Positions 1 to 7,900 of a DNA stretch of 38,855 nucleotides are shown here, one piece after another. The DNA lies in assembly GCA_022750455.1 (NCBI GenBank), contig JAKIVR010000015.1:1-38855 (forward strand). The letters are read 5' to 3'. Every line of letters begins with the position of its first letter. The stretch's first letter is position 1. Position numbers and translations under genes: made by a program. The notes under the pieces were generated by a model that saw only the letters and a program-made list of their open reading frames with translations, searched no databases and was not told the DNA's origin. The DNA comes from Thermoplasmata archaeon (GTDB lineage Archaea; Thermoplasmatota; Thermoplasmata; Lutacidiplasmatales; UBA184).

Positions 1-1830
1 CAGAAGCGCCACATGATCCTCATCGGCGAGCCCGGGACCGGCAAGAGCATGCTCGCCCGCGCCATGGTCGACTTCCTCCCGAAGGAGCAGCAGCAGGACG
101 TCCTCGCCTACTCGAACCCCGACGATCCGAACGAGCCGAAGATCCGCGTCGTACCGGCCGGGAAGGGCAAGGAGATCGTGGCGGCCCAGAAGATCGAGGC
201 GGCCCAGAAGAAGGAGCAGCGGACGATCCTGATGGTGCTCATCGCGCTCGCCGTGATCGCGGTCGTGGTGTACATCACCTTCACGAGCCACGACCTCACG
301 GCGCTCCTCCTCGGCGTGTTCATCATCCTCCTCCTGTTCTTCATCTTCCGCGTCGGCACCGGCCGCCCGGAGGGCGGACCGAACGTCGCCAAGCTGCTCG
401 TGACCCACTCCGTCGACGACGGACCGGCGTTCATCGACGGGACCGGGGCCCACGCGGGGGCTCTCCTCGGCGATGTGAAGCATGATCCGTTCCAATCGGG
501 GGGGCTGGAGACGCCGCCTCATGAGCGGGTCGAGGTCGGTGCGATCCACAAGGCGAACGGCGGCGTCCTCTTCATCGATGAGATCAACCTGCTGAAGATC
601 GAGAGCCAGCACGCGCTCCTCACGGCCCTTCAGGAGAAGCGGTTCCCGATCATCGGCCAGTCCGAACGGTCGGCCGGCGCGATGGTCAAGACCGAACCGG
701 TCCCCTGCGACTTCGTCCTCGTCGCCGCCGGGAACGTCGACAGCATCCAGACGATGCACCCCGCGCTCCGCTCCCGGATCCGGGGGTACGGCTACGAGGT
801 CTACGTCAAGACGGCGATGCCCGACACCCCGGACAACCGCTGGAAGATCGTCCGGTTCGTCGCCCAGGAGGTCACCAAGGACCGCAAGATCCCCCACTTT
901 GAGATGCCGGCCGTGGTCGAGGTGGTCCGGGAGGCCCAGCGCCGCGCCGGCCGATCGGGCCAGCTGACCCTCCGCCTCCGGGAGCTGGGGGGCCTCGTCC
1001 GCGTCGCTGGGGACATCGCGAACACCGAGAAGGCGCCCCTGGTCACCGCGGACCACGTCGTGCGGGCGAAACGCGCGAGCCGCTCTCTCGAACAGCAGAT
1101 CGCCGACCGGTACATCGAGCGGCGCAAGGAGTACCGTTTCTTCTCCGTCGAGGGCGCCGCCGTCGGCATGGTCAACGGGCTCGCCGCCATCAACTCCCAG
1201 AGCGGGATGTCGGAGTACTCCGGGATCGTGCTCCCGATCGTTGCCGAGGTGACGCCGGCCCAGACCAAGGACGGCGGGGTCGTGGTCGCCACCGGCCGAC
1301 TCGGGGAGATCGCCCGGGAAGCGGTGCAGAACGTCAGCGCGCTCATCAAGAAATACACGGGCGAGGACGTCTCCCGCTACGACATCCACATCCAGTTCGT
1401 CGGCACCTCCGAAGGGGTGGAGGGCGACTCCGCCTCCGTGTCGATCGCGACCGCCGTGATCTCCGCCCTGGAAGGGGTCCCGGTCGACCAATCGGTCGCC
1501 ATGACGGGGTCCCTCTCGGTGCGCGGCCAGGTGCTGCCGGTCGGCGGTGTGACGGCGAAGGTCGAGGCCGCCGCCGATTCGGGCATCAAGCGCGTCCTGA
1601 TCCCCGAGGACAACATCTCCGACCTGGTGCTGGAGACGCGGTACATCGGAATGATCGAAGTGCTCCCCGTCGCGACGCTCCGGGACGTGCTCAAGTACGC
1701 CCTCGTGGGCCAGGGATCGAAGAAGGAGTCGCTATTGGAGCGCCTCGCCTCCATGGTGCATGCCACGAGCCGGACCGATTTGCCGACCGGCCCGAGCCCG
1801 ATCCCGCCGGCCGGGCCGGCGGGCTCGTGA
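1..1830 (+). CDS. lonB: Archaeal membrane-anchored ATP-dependent Lon protease (LonB), 5'-truncated
   Basis: ATP-dependent AAA+ serine protease of the archaeal LonB type, which degrades cytoplasmic proteins from the inner face of the membrane. The reading frame is open from base 1, so the start lies outside the window. Residues below are counted from the Met at base 13. The Walker A motif GEPGTGKS is at the very beginning. Two hydrophobic segments near residues 75-118 interrupt the AAA module, as is typical of LonB, and the Walker B motif (FIDEIN) follows near residue 190. The C-terminal peptidase domain has Ser473 (in EGDSAS) and Lys516 (in TAKVEAA), the 43-residue spacing known for archaeal Lon Ser-Lys dyads. 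The C-terminus is short and rich in Pro and Gly. The stop overlaps the next GTG start (GTGA), so the downstream small gene is probably translationally coupled. Identification is secure; only the first few dozen residues are missing. Confidence 0.95.
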   Translation, partial: QKRHMILIGEPGTGKSMLARAMVDFLPKEQQQDVLAYSNPDDPNEPKIRVVPAGKGKEIVAAQKIEAAQKKEQRTILMVLIALAVIAVVVYITFTSHDLTALLLGVFIILLLFFIFRVGTGRPEGGPNVAKLLVTHSVDDGPAFIDGTGAHAGALLGDVKHDPFQSGGLETPPHERVEVGAIHKANGGVLFIDEINLLKIESQHALLTALQEKRFPIIGQSERSAGAMVKTEPVPCDFVLVAAGNVDSIQTMHPALRSRIRGYGYEVYVKTAMPDTPDNRWKIVRFVAQEVTKDRKIPHFEMPAVVEVVREAQRRAGRSGQLTLRLRELGGLVRVAGDIANTEKAPLVTADHVVRAKRASRSLEQQIADRYIERRKEYRFFSVEGAAVGMVNGLAAINSQSGMSEYSGIVLPIVAEVTPAQTKDGGVVVATGRLGEIAREAVQNVSALIKKYTGEDVSRYDIHIQFVGTSEGVEGDSASVSIATAVISALEGVPVDQSVAMTGSLSVRGQVLPVGGVTAKVEAAADSGIKRVLIPEDNISDLVLETRYIGMIEVLPVATLRDVLKYALVGQGSKKESLLERLASMVHATSRTDLPTGPSPIPPAGPAGS

Positions 1831-2069
1831 AGCCGTCGCCCCGCGTGATGGGGCACCGTCCCCTCGACGGGATGGTCATCGACAACCTCCACCTCGGCCC
1901 GGAGGAGGAGGAGGACAAGTTCGTGAACCGGCCGTGCTTCCAGTTCAATCCGAAGCTCTCTTCGAGCCAGGACGACGCGCACTGCACGCACTGCCGGATG
2001 TATCTGACCGCCCAGTGCCCGCATATCGATGAGTTCTTGGATGACGTCGAAGACTACGAGCCCGAATAG
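1827..2069 (+). CDS. Small acidic four-cysteine protein, unknown function
   Basis: An 80-residue protein I do not recognise. The GTG start at 1827 overlaps the lonB stop; a GTG at 1845 and an ATG at 1848 are alternatives. Four cysteines are arranged C-x15-C-x2-C-x7-C, followed by a His (CPH), and the C-terminal tail is very acidic. This would suit a small zinc or iron-sulfur site, but no known family motif is visible. The 3' end overlaps the start of nadM by about 30-40 bases. The gene is thus locked between lonB and nadM in one transcriptional unit. Overlap on both sides, and conserved-looking Cys spacing, argue that it is real. Its role is unknown; a link to proteolysis or NAD metabolism would be a guess from neighbourhood only. 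Confidence 0.7.
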   Translation: MKPSPRVMGHRPLDGMVIDNLHLGPEEEEDKFVNRPCFQFNPKLSSSQDDAHCTHCRMYLTAQCPHIDEFLDDVEDYEPE

Positions 2070-2607
2070 GGTCGCACCCCGCCCCCGTGGACTGTACGTC
2101 GGGCGATTCCAGCCGTTCCACCTGGGACACCTCCGGGTCGTGGAACGCCTTCGCCGGGACCATCCCGAGGAGGGACTCCTCCTCGGCATCGGGAGCGCCC
2201 AGGAGTCCCACACCGCGGAGAATCCGTTCACGGCCGGCGAGCGGATGGAGATGATCGAGCGGGCGCTCGCGGCGGCGAAGGTCCCCGGAGTCGTCCCCGT
2301 GCCGATCCCGGACCTGAACCGCCACTCCCAGTGGGTGGCCTACGTCGTATCGATGCTCCCGACGTTCCAGCGCGTCTACACCAATTCATCCCTCACTCGC
2401 ACACTCTTCGAAGAGGCCGGCTTCGAGGTCCAGGCGATCCCGTTCGAAGACCGGGCCGAGCTCTCGGGAAAGCGCCTGCGGGCGGCGATGCGCACGGGGA
2501 AAAAGTGGCGTAACGCTGTTCCGCCGGCCGTCGGAGAGTATCTCGCATCGATTCACGGTGCCGAGCGGGTCCGAGGGCTCACCGTCAAGGACGATCCGCT
2601 CCAGTGA
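2029..2607 (+). CDS. nadM: Nicotinamide-nucleotide adenylyltransferase (NadM type)
   Basis: Transfers AMP from ATP to nicotinamide mononucleotide to form NAD+, in the cytoplasm. The nucleotidyltransferase signature GRFQPFHLGH (HxGH) lies near residues 25-34, with LGIGSAQ and ENPFTAGERMEMI following, as in archaeal NadM proteins. The family's C-terminal ISSTRx-like element appears as NSSLTR. Length (192 residues) is slightly above the usual 165-185 because of an N-terminal extension. The start is uncertain between ATG 2029 and ATG 2041; both lie inside the preceding gene and neither has a clear ribosome binding site. It appears to be the last gene of a lonB - small Cys protein - nadM unit. Function is well supported by motif order and length. 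Confidence 0.9.
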   Translation: MSSWMTSKTTSPNRVAPRPRGLYVGRFQPFHLGHLRVVERLRRDHPEEGLLLGIGSAQESHTAENPFTAGERMEMIERALAAAKVPGVVPVPIPDLNRHSQWVAYVVSMLPTFQRVYTNSSLTRTLFEEAGFEVQAIPFEDRAELSGKRLRAAMRTGKKWRNAVPPAVGEYLASIHGAERVRGLTVKDDPLQ

Positions 2608-2869
2608 GCCCGTGCCCTCCGAGCGATGGCCGGGGCCCCCAACCCACCGTTTGGTTCGGGGCCGGGCGTTGGACCCCGGCAGACGGAAGGCAGATGAACG
2701 CGCGCCGTGAGGACGCCCCCCGTAGCTAGAGTTTCCCCGCGGTGGAACTCCGACGGTCGTTCGGGGTGGCGATCGGGAATCTCCCGGGGGACGTCCCCGG
2801 CGGTCGCGGCAGTATCTCGGCACCCACTCGCCGCCAGTGTTATGGCGGAGGCGCCTTCACCGCCCCAGC

Positions 2870-2942
2870 GCCACCGTAGCTCAGTTGGCAGAGCAGCTGA
2901 TTCGTAATCAGCAGGTCGAGGGTTCAAGTCCCTCCGGTGGCT
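2870..2942 (+). tRNA. tRNA-Thr (anticodon CGT)
   Basis: A complete cloverleaf is visible: acceptor GCCACCG (2870-2876) pairs with CGGTGGC (2935-2941), D-stem GCTC/GAGC, anticodon stem GCTGA/TCAGC with loop TTCGTAA (anticodon CGT at 2903-2905), and T-stem GAGGG/CCCTC with loop TTCAAGT. The discriminator base is T2942 and no CCA is encoded. No intron interrupts the anticodon loop. A weak TATA-like stretch (GTTATGGC) sits about 30 bases upstream. Confidence 0.97.
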
Positions 2943-3062
2943 CTCTCGGGATTCCCCGGACGTCCCGAACGAGTTCTCCCTGGGTCCGGATCAACCCGGG
3001 GGGCCCTGAACTCGCCGTCCGCCGCCTCTCCCAGGTGAGGGTGACAAGGGTAGGAAGGATGG

Positions 3063-3107
3063 TATATCGATGTCCACAACGTTAACCAGAGGCAGTATCG
3101 ATGGACA
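3063..3107 (+). promoter_or_regulatory. vapBC promoter with repeated TATCGATG motif
   Basis: A TATA-like TATAT at 3063-3067 would place transcription start near 3091, ten bases before the vapB ATG. TATCGATG occurs at 3065-3072 and again at 3096-3103, 31 bases apart (about three helical turns). The flanks are inverted (TGTCCA at 3071-3076, TGGACA at 3102-3107). One copy overlaps the TATA element and the other the start codon, as expected for an autorepressor site. This is a sequence-based inference. Confidence 0.4.
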
Positions 3108-3310
3108 CGGTGACCGTCTCGCCAAAGTTCGAGGTAGTGATTCCGGAGCGAATCCGAGACGAGTTCCACATCCGGGCCGGCGACAAGATGGCCGTGATCG
3201 TAAAGCACGGCATCCTCCACTACGTCCCCATTCGACCGTTCGAACTCACCAAGGGCATGACCCCAGGGCTCGACACGAAGGACCTCCGGGACAAACACGA
3301 CCGCTTCTAG
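3101..3310 (+). CDS. vapB: VapB-like antitoxin, SpoVT/AbrB fold
   Basis: A 69-residue DNA-binding antitoxin. The N-terminal half has the swapped-hairpin AbrB pattern (VSPKFEVVIPERIRDEF followed by RAGDKMAVI), close to the common sequence 'kgqvvIPkeiRe.l.ikpGdkv'. The charged C-terminal part (KDLRDKHDRF) would be the segment that blocks the toxin. It lies 12 bases upstream of a PIN-domain gene, the standard order for archaeal vapBC operons. Autoregulation is suggested by the repeated TATCGATG motif around its promoter. The ATG at 3101 gives the expected antitoxin length, so I kept it. Confidence 0.85.
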   Translation: MDTVTVSPKFEVVIPERIRDEFHIRAGDKMAVIVKHGILHYVPIRPFELTKGMTPGLDTKDLRDKHDRF

Positions 3311-3322
3311 GTCGGGGCGACC

Positions 3323-3694
3323 ATGATTTCCATCGATAGCTACGGTTGGATCGAACGATTCGGCGGAGGCCCTAAACAAACCCAGTACAACCGCGTGATC
3401 GACACGGTCACCCCGAAGGAGATCGTGACCTCGGCGGTGATCTTGTACGAAGTGTACAAGAAGGCGAAATTAGCTCGAGGCGAGCGTGCCGCCCTCGAGG
3501 ACATCGCTGCGCTGGGGCACACTACGGTCGTGCCGGTCGACCACGAGATCGCGTTGACCGCCGCCGATTACAGCCAGGAGCACGGCCTCCACTTTTCGGA
3601 CGCCCTGATATATTCGACGGCCCGTCCCCAAAATGCGGAACTCTACACGAGCGATCCGGCCCTCCGCCATCTCCCGGGAGTTTGGTTCCTCTGA
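3323..3694 (+). CDS. vapC: VapC-like PIN-domain ribonuclease toxin
   Basis: A 123-residue PIN-domain endoribonuclease, expected to cleave RNA with Mg2+ when released from VapB. The acidic active-site residues are all recognisable: Asp5 (MISIDSY), Glu43 (LYEVYKK), Asp93 (FSDALIYSTAR) and Asp111 (YTSDPALR). The length is normal for VapC. It follows vapB with a 12-base gap, so the two are probably cotranscribed. No truncation or loss of a catalytic residue is visible, so the toxin should be active. The RNA target cannot be read from the sequence. Confidence 0.9.
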   Translation: MISIDSYGWIERFGGGPKQTQYNRVIDTVTPKEIVTSAVILYEVYKKAKLARGERAALEDIAALGHTTVVPVDHEIALTAADYSQEHGLHFSDALIYSTARPQNAELYTSDPALRHLPGVWFL

Positions 3695-3828
3695 ACGCAC
3701 AAGCGTGGCATCCACCGATTGCGAGTCCGACGGGTAGGACCTGGAACCTCCGGCTCGTTTCCGTCCCGCCGGCCGGAAGTCTTGTGTTCGGGTAGTAGGC
3801 TCGATGGTTCCGGACCCATGCCCAGCGT

Positions 3829-3840
3829 TCTCATATGAGA
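3829..3840. promoter_or_regulatory. 12-base palindrome TCTCATATGAGA overlapping a TATA-like element
   Basis: A perfect 12-base palindrome centred on CATATG. Its centre lies about 26 bases before the likely transcription start (about 3861) for the winged-helix gene that begins at 3871, so it may act both as TATA element and as operator. The downstream protein carries a helix-turn-helix region, so self-regulation is conceivable. Confidence 0.35.
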
Positions 3841-3870
3841 CCTCGACCATTTCCGCCCGGAGGAGGACGG

Positions 3871-4926
3871 ATGCCCGATCGAGCCCCCACGGTCGCGGAC
3901 TCTCCCGATTCTCCCGGCGCCCAGATCGAATCGTTTCTCGTCCGCAAAGTTCGGGCGAAGCCCGGGCTTGGGTTCAGCGCCATCGTGGATGCGGCACAGG
4001 TCACCTGCCACGTCTCCCGGGCGACGGCGGCCCGCCACCTGTCGCGCCTCGTACGGTTTGGGGACGTCACGCTCTTACCGGATCGAACGTACGTTATCGG
4101 GGAATCCGCGACGCCGGGCCCGCGCCCGACCCTCGAGTTGAGGTGGGTCGAATCGAGGACGTTCATTCGCGCCGACGGCACCGCGTGGAGCTCCGTGGAC
4201 CAGGAGTACCGCGTCGCGTCAGGTACCTTACACCATTTCGACTTCTTTCGACCGAAGCCGCACCGACATATTCTATGGTGGAGCACCGCTCCGAGCCACG
4301 TCAGTCGGATCCCCGCCGGACCGGGGCACGGTCTCCAAGGGACGCATCGAGTCGAGTTCGACCCTCCCCTGAGCTCCCGGAACGCCACGTGGCAACGGAT
4401 GCATCTGGCGGAGGAGTTCCCGCGGCGATATCGGATGATGCAGGGACCCCTCGGCGCCTCGGCCGAAAGCACCGCCCCGGGCGAGGGCGCTCAAGAAGCC
4501 GATAACCTCGAGGTCCACTCCCAGCGGTCCAATTTCGCGCAGCGGTTCTCCTCGGATGCCCGGCTCCGTTTGCAGGTGGTGCTTCCGACGGGCTACCCGA
4601 TCGGGGCTGCGGAGTCCCGGATCGCATTCCCGACCCGACCGGACCGCATGGATCCCGCCGAGCAGCTTCGGGTCGATACCCTTAGCCAGGCCTCCCGACA
4701 CTTCGAAGGGCTCCGCCGCTCGGGTTCCACTCTCACCCTCTCGGTCCCGCGCCCCCGGCTGGACCGTCGGTACGAGATTCGATGGACGCTCCCTACCGCC
4801 GCTGGGAGGGACCGCTGGCTCGCCGACGACCAATCCCCCGAACTTCGCCGAGCCCCCCCGCTCCGGAGTCGTACGGGAGAACGTTCCCCAGTTCGGCGCC
4901 ACGGCGTGAGGTCCGGCACTGGCTGA
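3871..4926 (+). CDS. Winged-helix domain protein of unknown function
   Basis: A 351-residue protein. Residues about 15-80 look like a winged helix: a helix (IESFLVRKVRAKPG), a recognition-helix-like stretch (SRATAARHLSRLVRFG) and a wing (DVTLLPDRTYVIG). The rest is beta-rich and poor in helices. It may hold two related beta-sandwich units (roughly residues 90-200 and 225-320), each starting with an aromatic strand. I do not recognise this part; it could be a ligand-sensing domain. ATG 3871 is preferred over ATG 3835 because GGAGGAGG lies four bases before 3871, and 3835 falls inside a palindromic TATA-like element. No membrane segment is seen. The 3' end lies 57 bases before the first giant surface-protein gene, which it could regulate; that is a guess. 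Confidence 0.65.
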   Translation: MPDRAPTVADSPDSPGAQIESFLVRKVRAKPGLGFSAIVDAAQVTCHVSRATAARHLSRLVRFGDVTLLPDRTYVIGESATPGPRPTLELRWVESRTFIRADGTAWSSVDQEYRVASGTLHHFDFFRPKPHRHILWWSTAPSHVSRIPAGPGHGLQGTHRVEFDPPLSSRNATWQRMHLAEEFPRRYRMMQGPLGASAESTAPGEGAQEADNLEVHSQRSNFAQRFSSDARLRLQVVLPTGYPIGAAESRIAFPTRPDRMDPAEQLRVDTLSQASRHFEGLRRSGSTLTLSVPRPRLDRRYEIRWTLPTAAGRDRWLADDQSPELRRAPPLRSRTGERSPVRRHGVRSGTG

Positions 4927-4983
4927 GCCCGACGGACCGTCGTCGCCGGGGACGGGTCTTATCGGAAAGCTGAGACCATCTCA

Positions 4984-7900
4984 GTGGCCTTAGTCTTGAA
5001 AGGCCGGAACTTCGGTCGCCCTCCCCGATTGTCGAGCCAGACCCGGCGATCGAGAAGATGCATGAGAGGTAGCACGCGTCAACGCGGGGAGCCGGGGGCG
5101 GCGATCATGGGGGTTCCGTCTCGAGTTTCCCCGCAAAAGTACCGGGTGGGATTGGATCGGCCCCGGACGATTCATTGGGCACCGTTCGTGCTCTTCGCGA
5201 TCTTGGTCACCTCTCCGTTCCTCGCCTTGGTGGGTACCGCCACCGCCGTTCCCCCCCTCGCCCCGGGCGCCTCGTCGCCGATCACCCCGCCTGGCACTTC
5301 GGGCCTGATCCTGACCCCGACGACCGGTCCAGTGGGCAGCGTCGTAGCCGCCTCGGGAACGGGGTATCCAGCGAACTCCACGATCGCCTTTTCGTTCGAC
5401 GGTCAAACGGTCGCTTCCAACTGCACCGCCGACGAGAGCGGAAGCTTCCCCGGTACGAGTGGCACGCCGTGTGACCTGACGATCCCCGCGACGCCTGCGG
5501 GCACTGACGCCGTCACGGCCTTCGCTTGGAGCACTTCCGCGATCAACGTGGGAAACGAACCGTACGCTCTGGCGTATGATTCTGGCACCTCCCAGGTCCT
5601 TGTCGCCGACGAGGGCGACGACAATGTGACGGCGATCTGGGACTCCAATGGTTCGATTGCGGCGACCATCGGGGTGGGCGTGGAGCCGGATGGCCTGGCC
5701 TACGACCCGGACCAAGGAGAGGTGTTCGTCGCGGATCATAGTTCCGGCAACGTGACTGTGGTCAACGAGACGGATGACTCGGTGGTGGACACCATCGCGG
5801 TGGGGGCCCACCCGACCGGCGTGGCGTTCGACACCGCGCAAGACGAGCTGTTCGTGGCCAATACCCGCTCAGACAACGTGAGCGTGATCTCCGGAGCGAA
5901 CAACTCGGTGGTCACCTCGATCGGAGTGGGAGATGGTCCGGGGAGCGTGACCTATGACGCCGGGACCGACGATGTGTTCGTGGTCAACTCTGGGGACGAC
6001 AACGTGAGCGTGATCTCGGCCGTCACCGACCGTGTGGTCGCCAATGTCTCCGTGGGGGACTTCCCTCGATTCTCGGCCTATGACTCCCGCACGGGTCAGG
6101 TATTCGTCGTGAACTTGGGCGACGACACCGCCAGCGTCATCTCCGATACCACGGACACCGTCGTCGCCACGGTGCCCGCGGGAGACTTTCCGTATGGGAT
6201 CACCTATGACACCGGCACCGGAGAGATGTTCGTGGCGGATCAGGCGGCGGATGATGTCAGCATCATCTCGGATGCGACCAACTCCGTGGTCTCGACGCTT
6301 CCCGTTGGTTCCTCTCCGTGGGCGGCCGTCTACGACCCCGGGACCGGCCAGGTGTACGTGGCGAACATCGGCTCCAATAATGTGAGCGTGATCTCTCCGT
6401 CCAATGGGTCGTCCGGACCGTTCACCGTCATCTCTCTCGCCTCGTTGGTACGTGGAAGCGGCGTCAGCGACACACTCGTCACGGTCACAGGGACGGGTTT
6501 CGCGGCGAGCTCTCCTATCAATTTCACCTTTGGAGGGTCGGCCGTGGCCTCGAGCTGCTCCACGGATTCGACCGGAACGTTCCCCGGAATCTCCGGAACG
6601 CCCTGCTCCCTTCTCGTGCCAGTGTCGGCCGGGGGCGGGCATGCGATCCTCGCCTCGGATGGGACCAACCAGGCGACGGTGTCGTACTTCGTGACCAACG
6701 TGAGCATCTCCCAACCGAGCGGGACGGTCGGAACTGCGGTCGCGGTGAGCGGAATCGCGGACACCATGAACTCCGGGATCAACCTGACGTTCGAAGGCGC
6801 CGCCGTGCCGTCCATGTGTTCGACGGACGGCACGGGAGCGTTCCCCGGAACGAGCGGGACGCCTTGTATGATCGCCGTGCCGGCCGCCTCGGCAGGGCTC
6901 CACGATCTCGTGGCGTACGGCGGCTGGACCAACACCACCCCCATCGGCGTCGGACCGAGCCCGTACGGGATCGTCTACGATCCAGGGACCGGCGAGCTCT
7001 TCGTCGCGGACTCCCAGACCAGCAGCGTGAGCGTGATCTCCGAGCAGACGGACCTGGTGGTCGCCACGATCCCCGTGGGGAACACGCCCACGGGTCTCGC
7101 CTACGACCCAGGTCTCGGAGAGATCTTCGTCGCGAACGAGGTCGATGATACGGTCAGCGTGATCTCGGACACCAATGACTCGGTCGTCGCCACGATCCCC
7201 GTGGGACTGGACCCCCTCGAGGCGGCTTACGATCCCCAGAACGGGGAGGTGTTCGTGACGGACCTCCTCCAGGGGGCCGTGAGCGTGATTTCGGATTCGA
7301 ACAACACCGACTTTGCGACGGTGCCAGTGGGCAACGGATCCCAGGGGATCGCGTACGATCCGACCACGGGGCAAGTGTTCGTGGTGAACGACTACACCGA
7401 CAATGTGAGCGTGATCGCCGGCGGGAATGACACGGTGGTCGCGTCGATCAATGTGGCGGACCAACCGTCGTCCATCGCCTACGACCCGGACACCCGCGAG
7501 ATGTTCGTCGGATGCCGAGCGCCGGACCAGATCGACGTACTCTCTGATGTTTCCGACACTCAGGTCGCCAATGTGAGCGTCGGCAGCAATCCATATTCGA
7601 TGACCTACGACTCGAGCCTGCACGAGGTGCTGGTGGCCGACGAAGGCTCTAGCACCGTTACCGTGATCTCCGGCGCGAACGTCACGAATTTGACGACATT
7701 CGGGGTCGGAGCCAGTCCGGAGGGGATCGCATTCGACCCCGCGGTCGGGGAGGCATTCGTAACCAGTTCTCAACGGAGCGAAGTCGACGTCGTCTTCGAC
7801 CCAGTGGAGGGGACGGTGCCCTTCACCGTACTCCCCAGCGTCGCGTTGGGGGCGAGTGCAGATATTGGTCAGACCGTGACAGTCCAGGGAGCCGGGTACG

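Noticed and set aside
2608-2869. Possible small RNA or small gene before the tRNA
   Set aside because: Short GC palindromes such as that near 2785-2801 occur, but there is no convincing stem-loop, box motif, start signal or coding bias; the overlapping open frames look like shadows.
5545-7810. CRISPR-like or tandem DNA repeat array
   Set aside because: The 126-base periodicity is in frame, diverged in DNA and explained by propeller blades.
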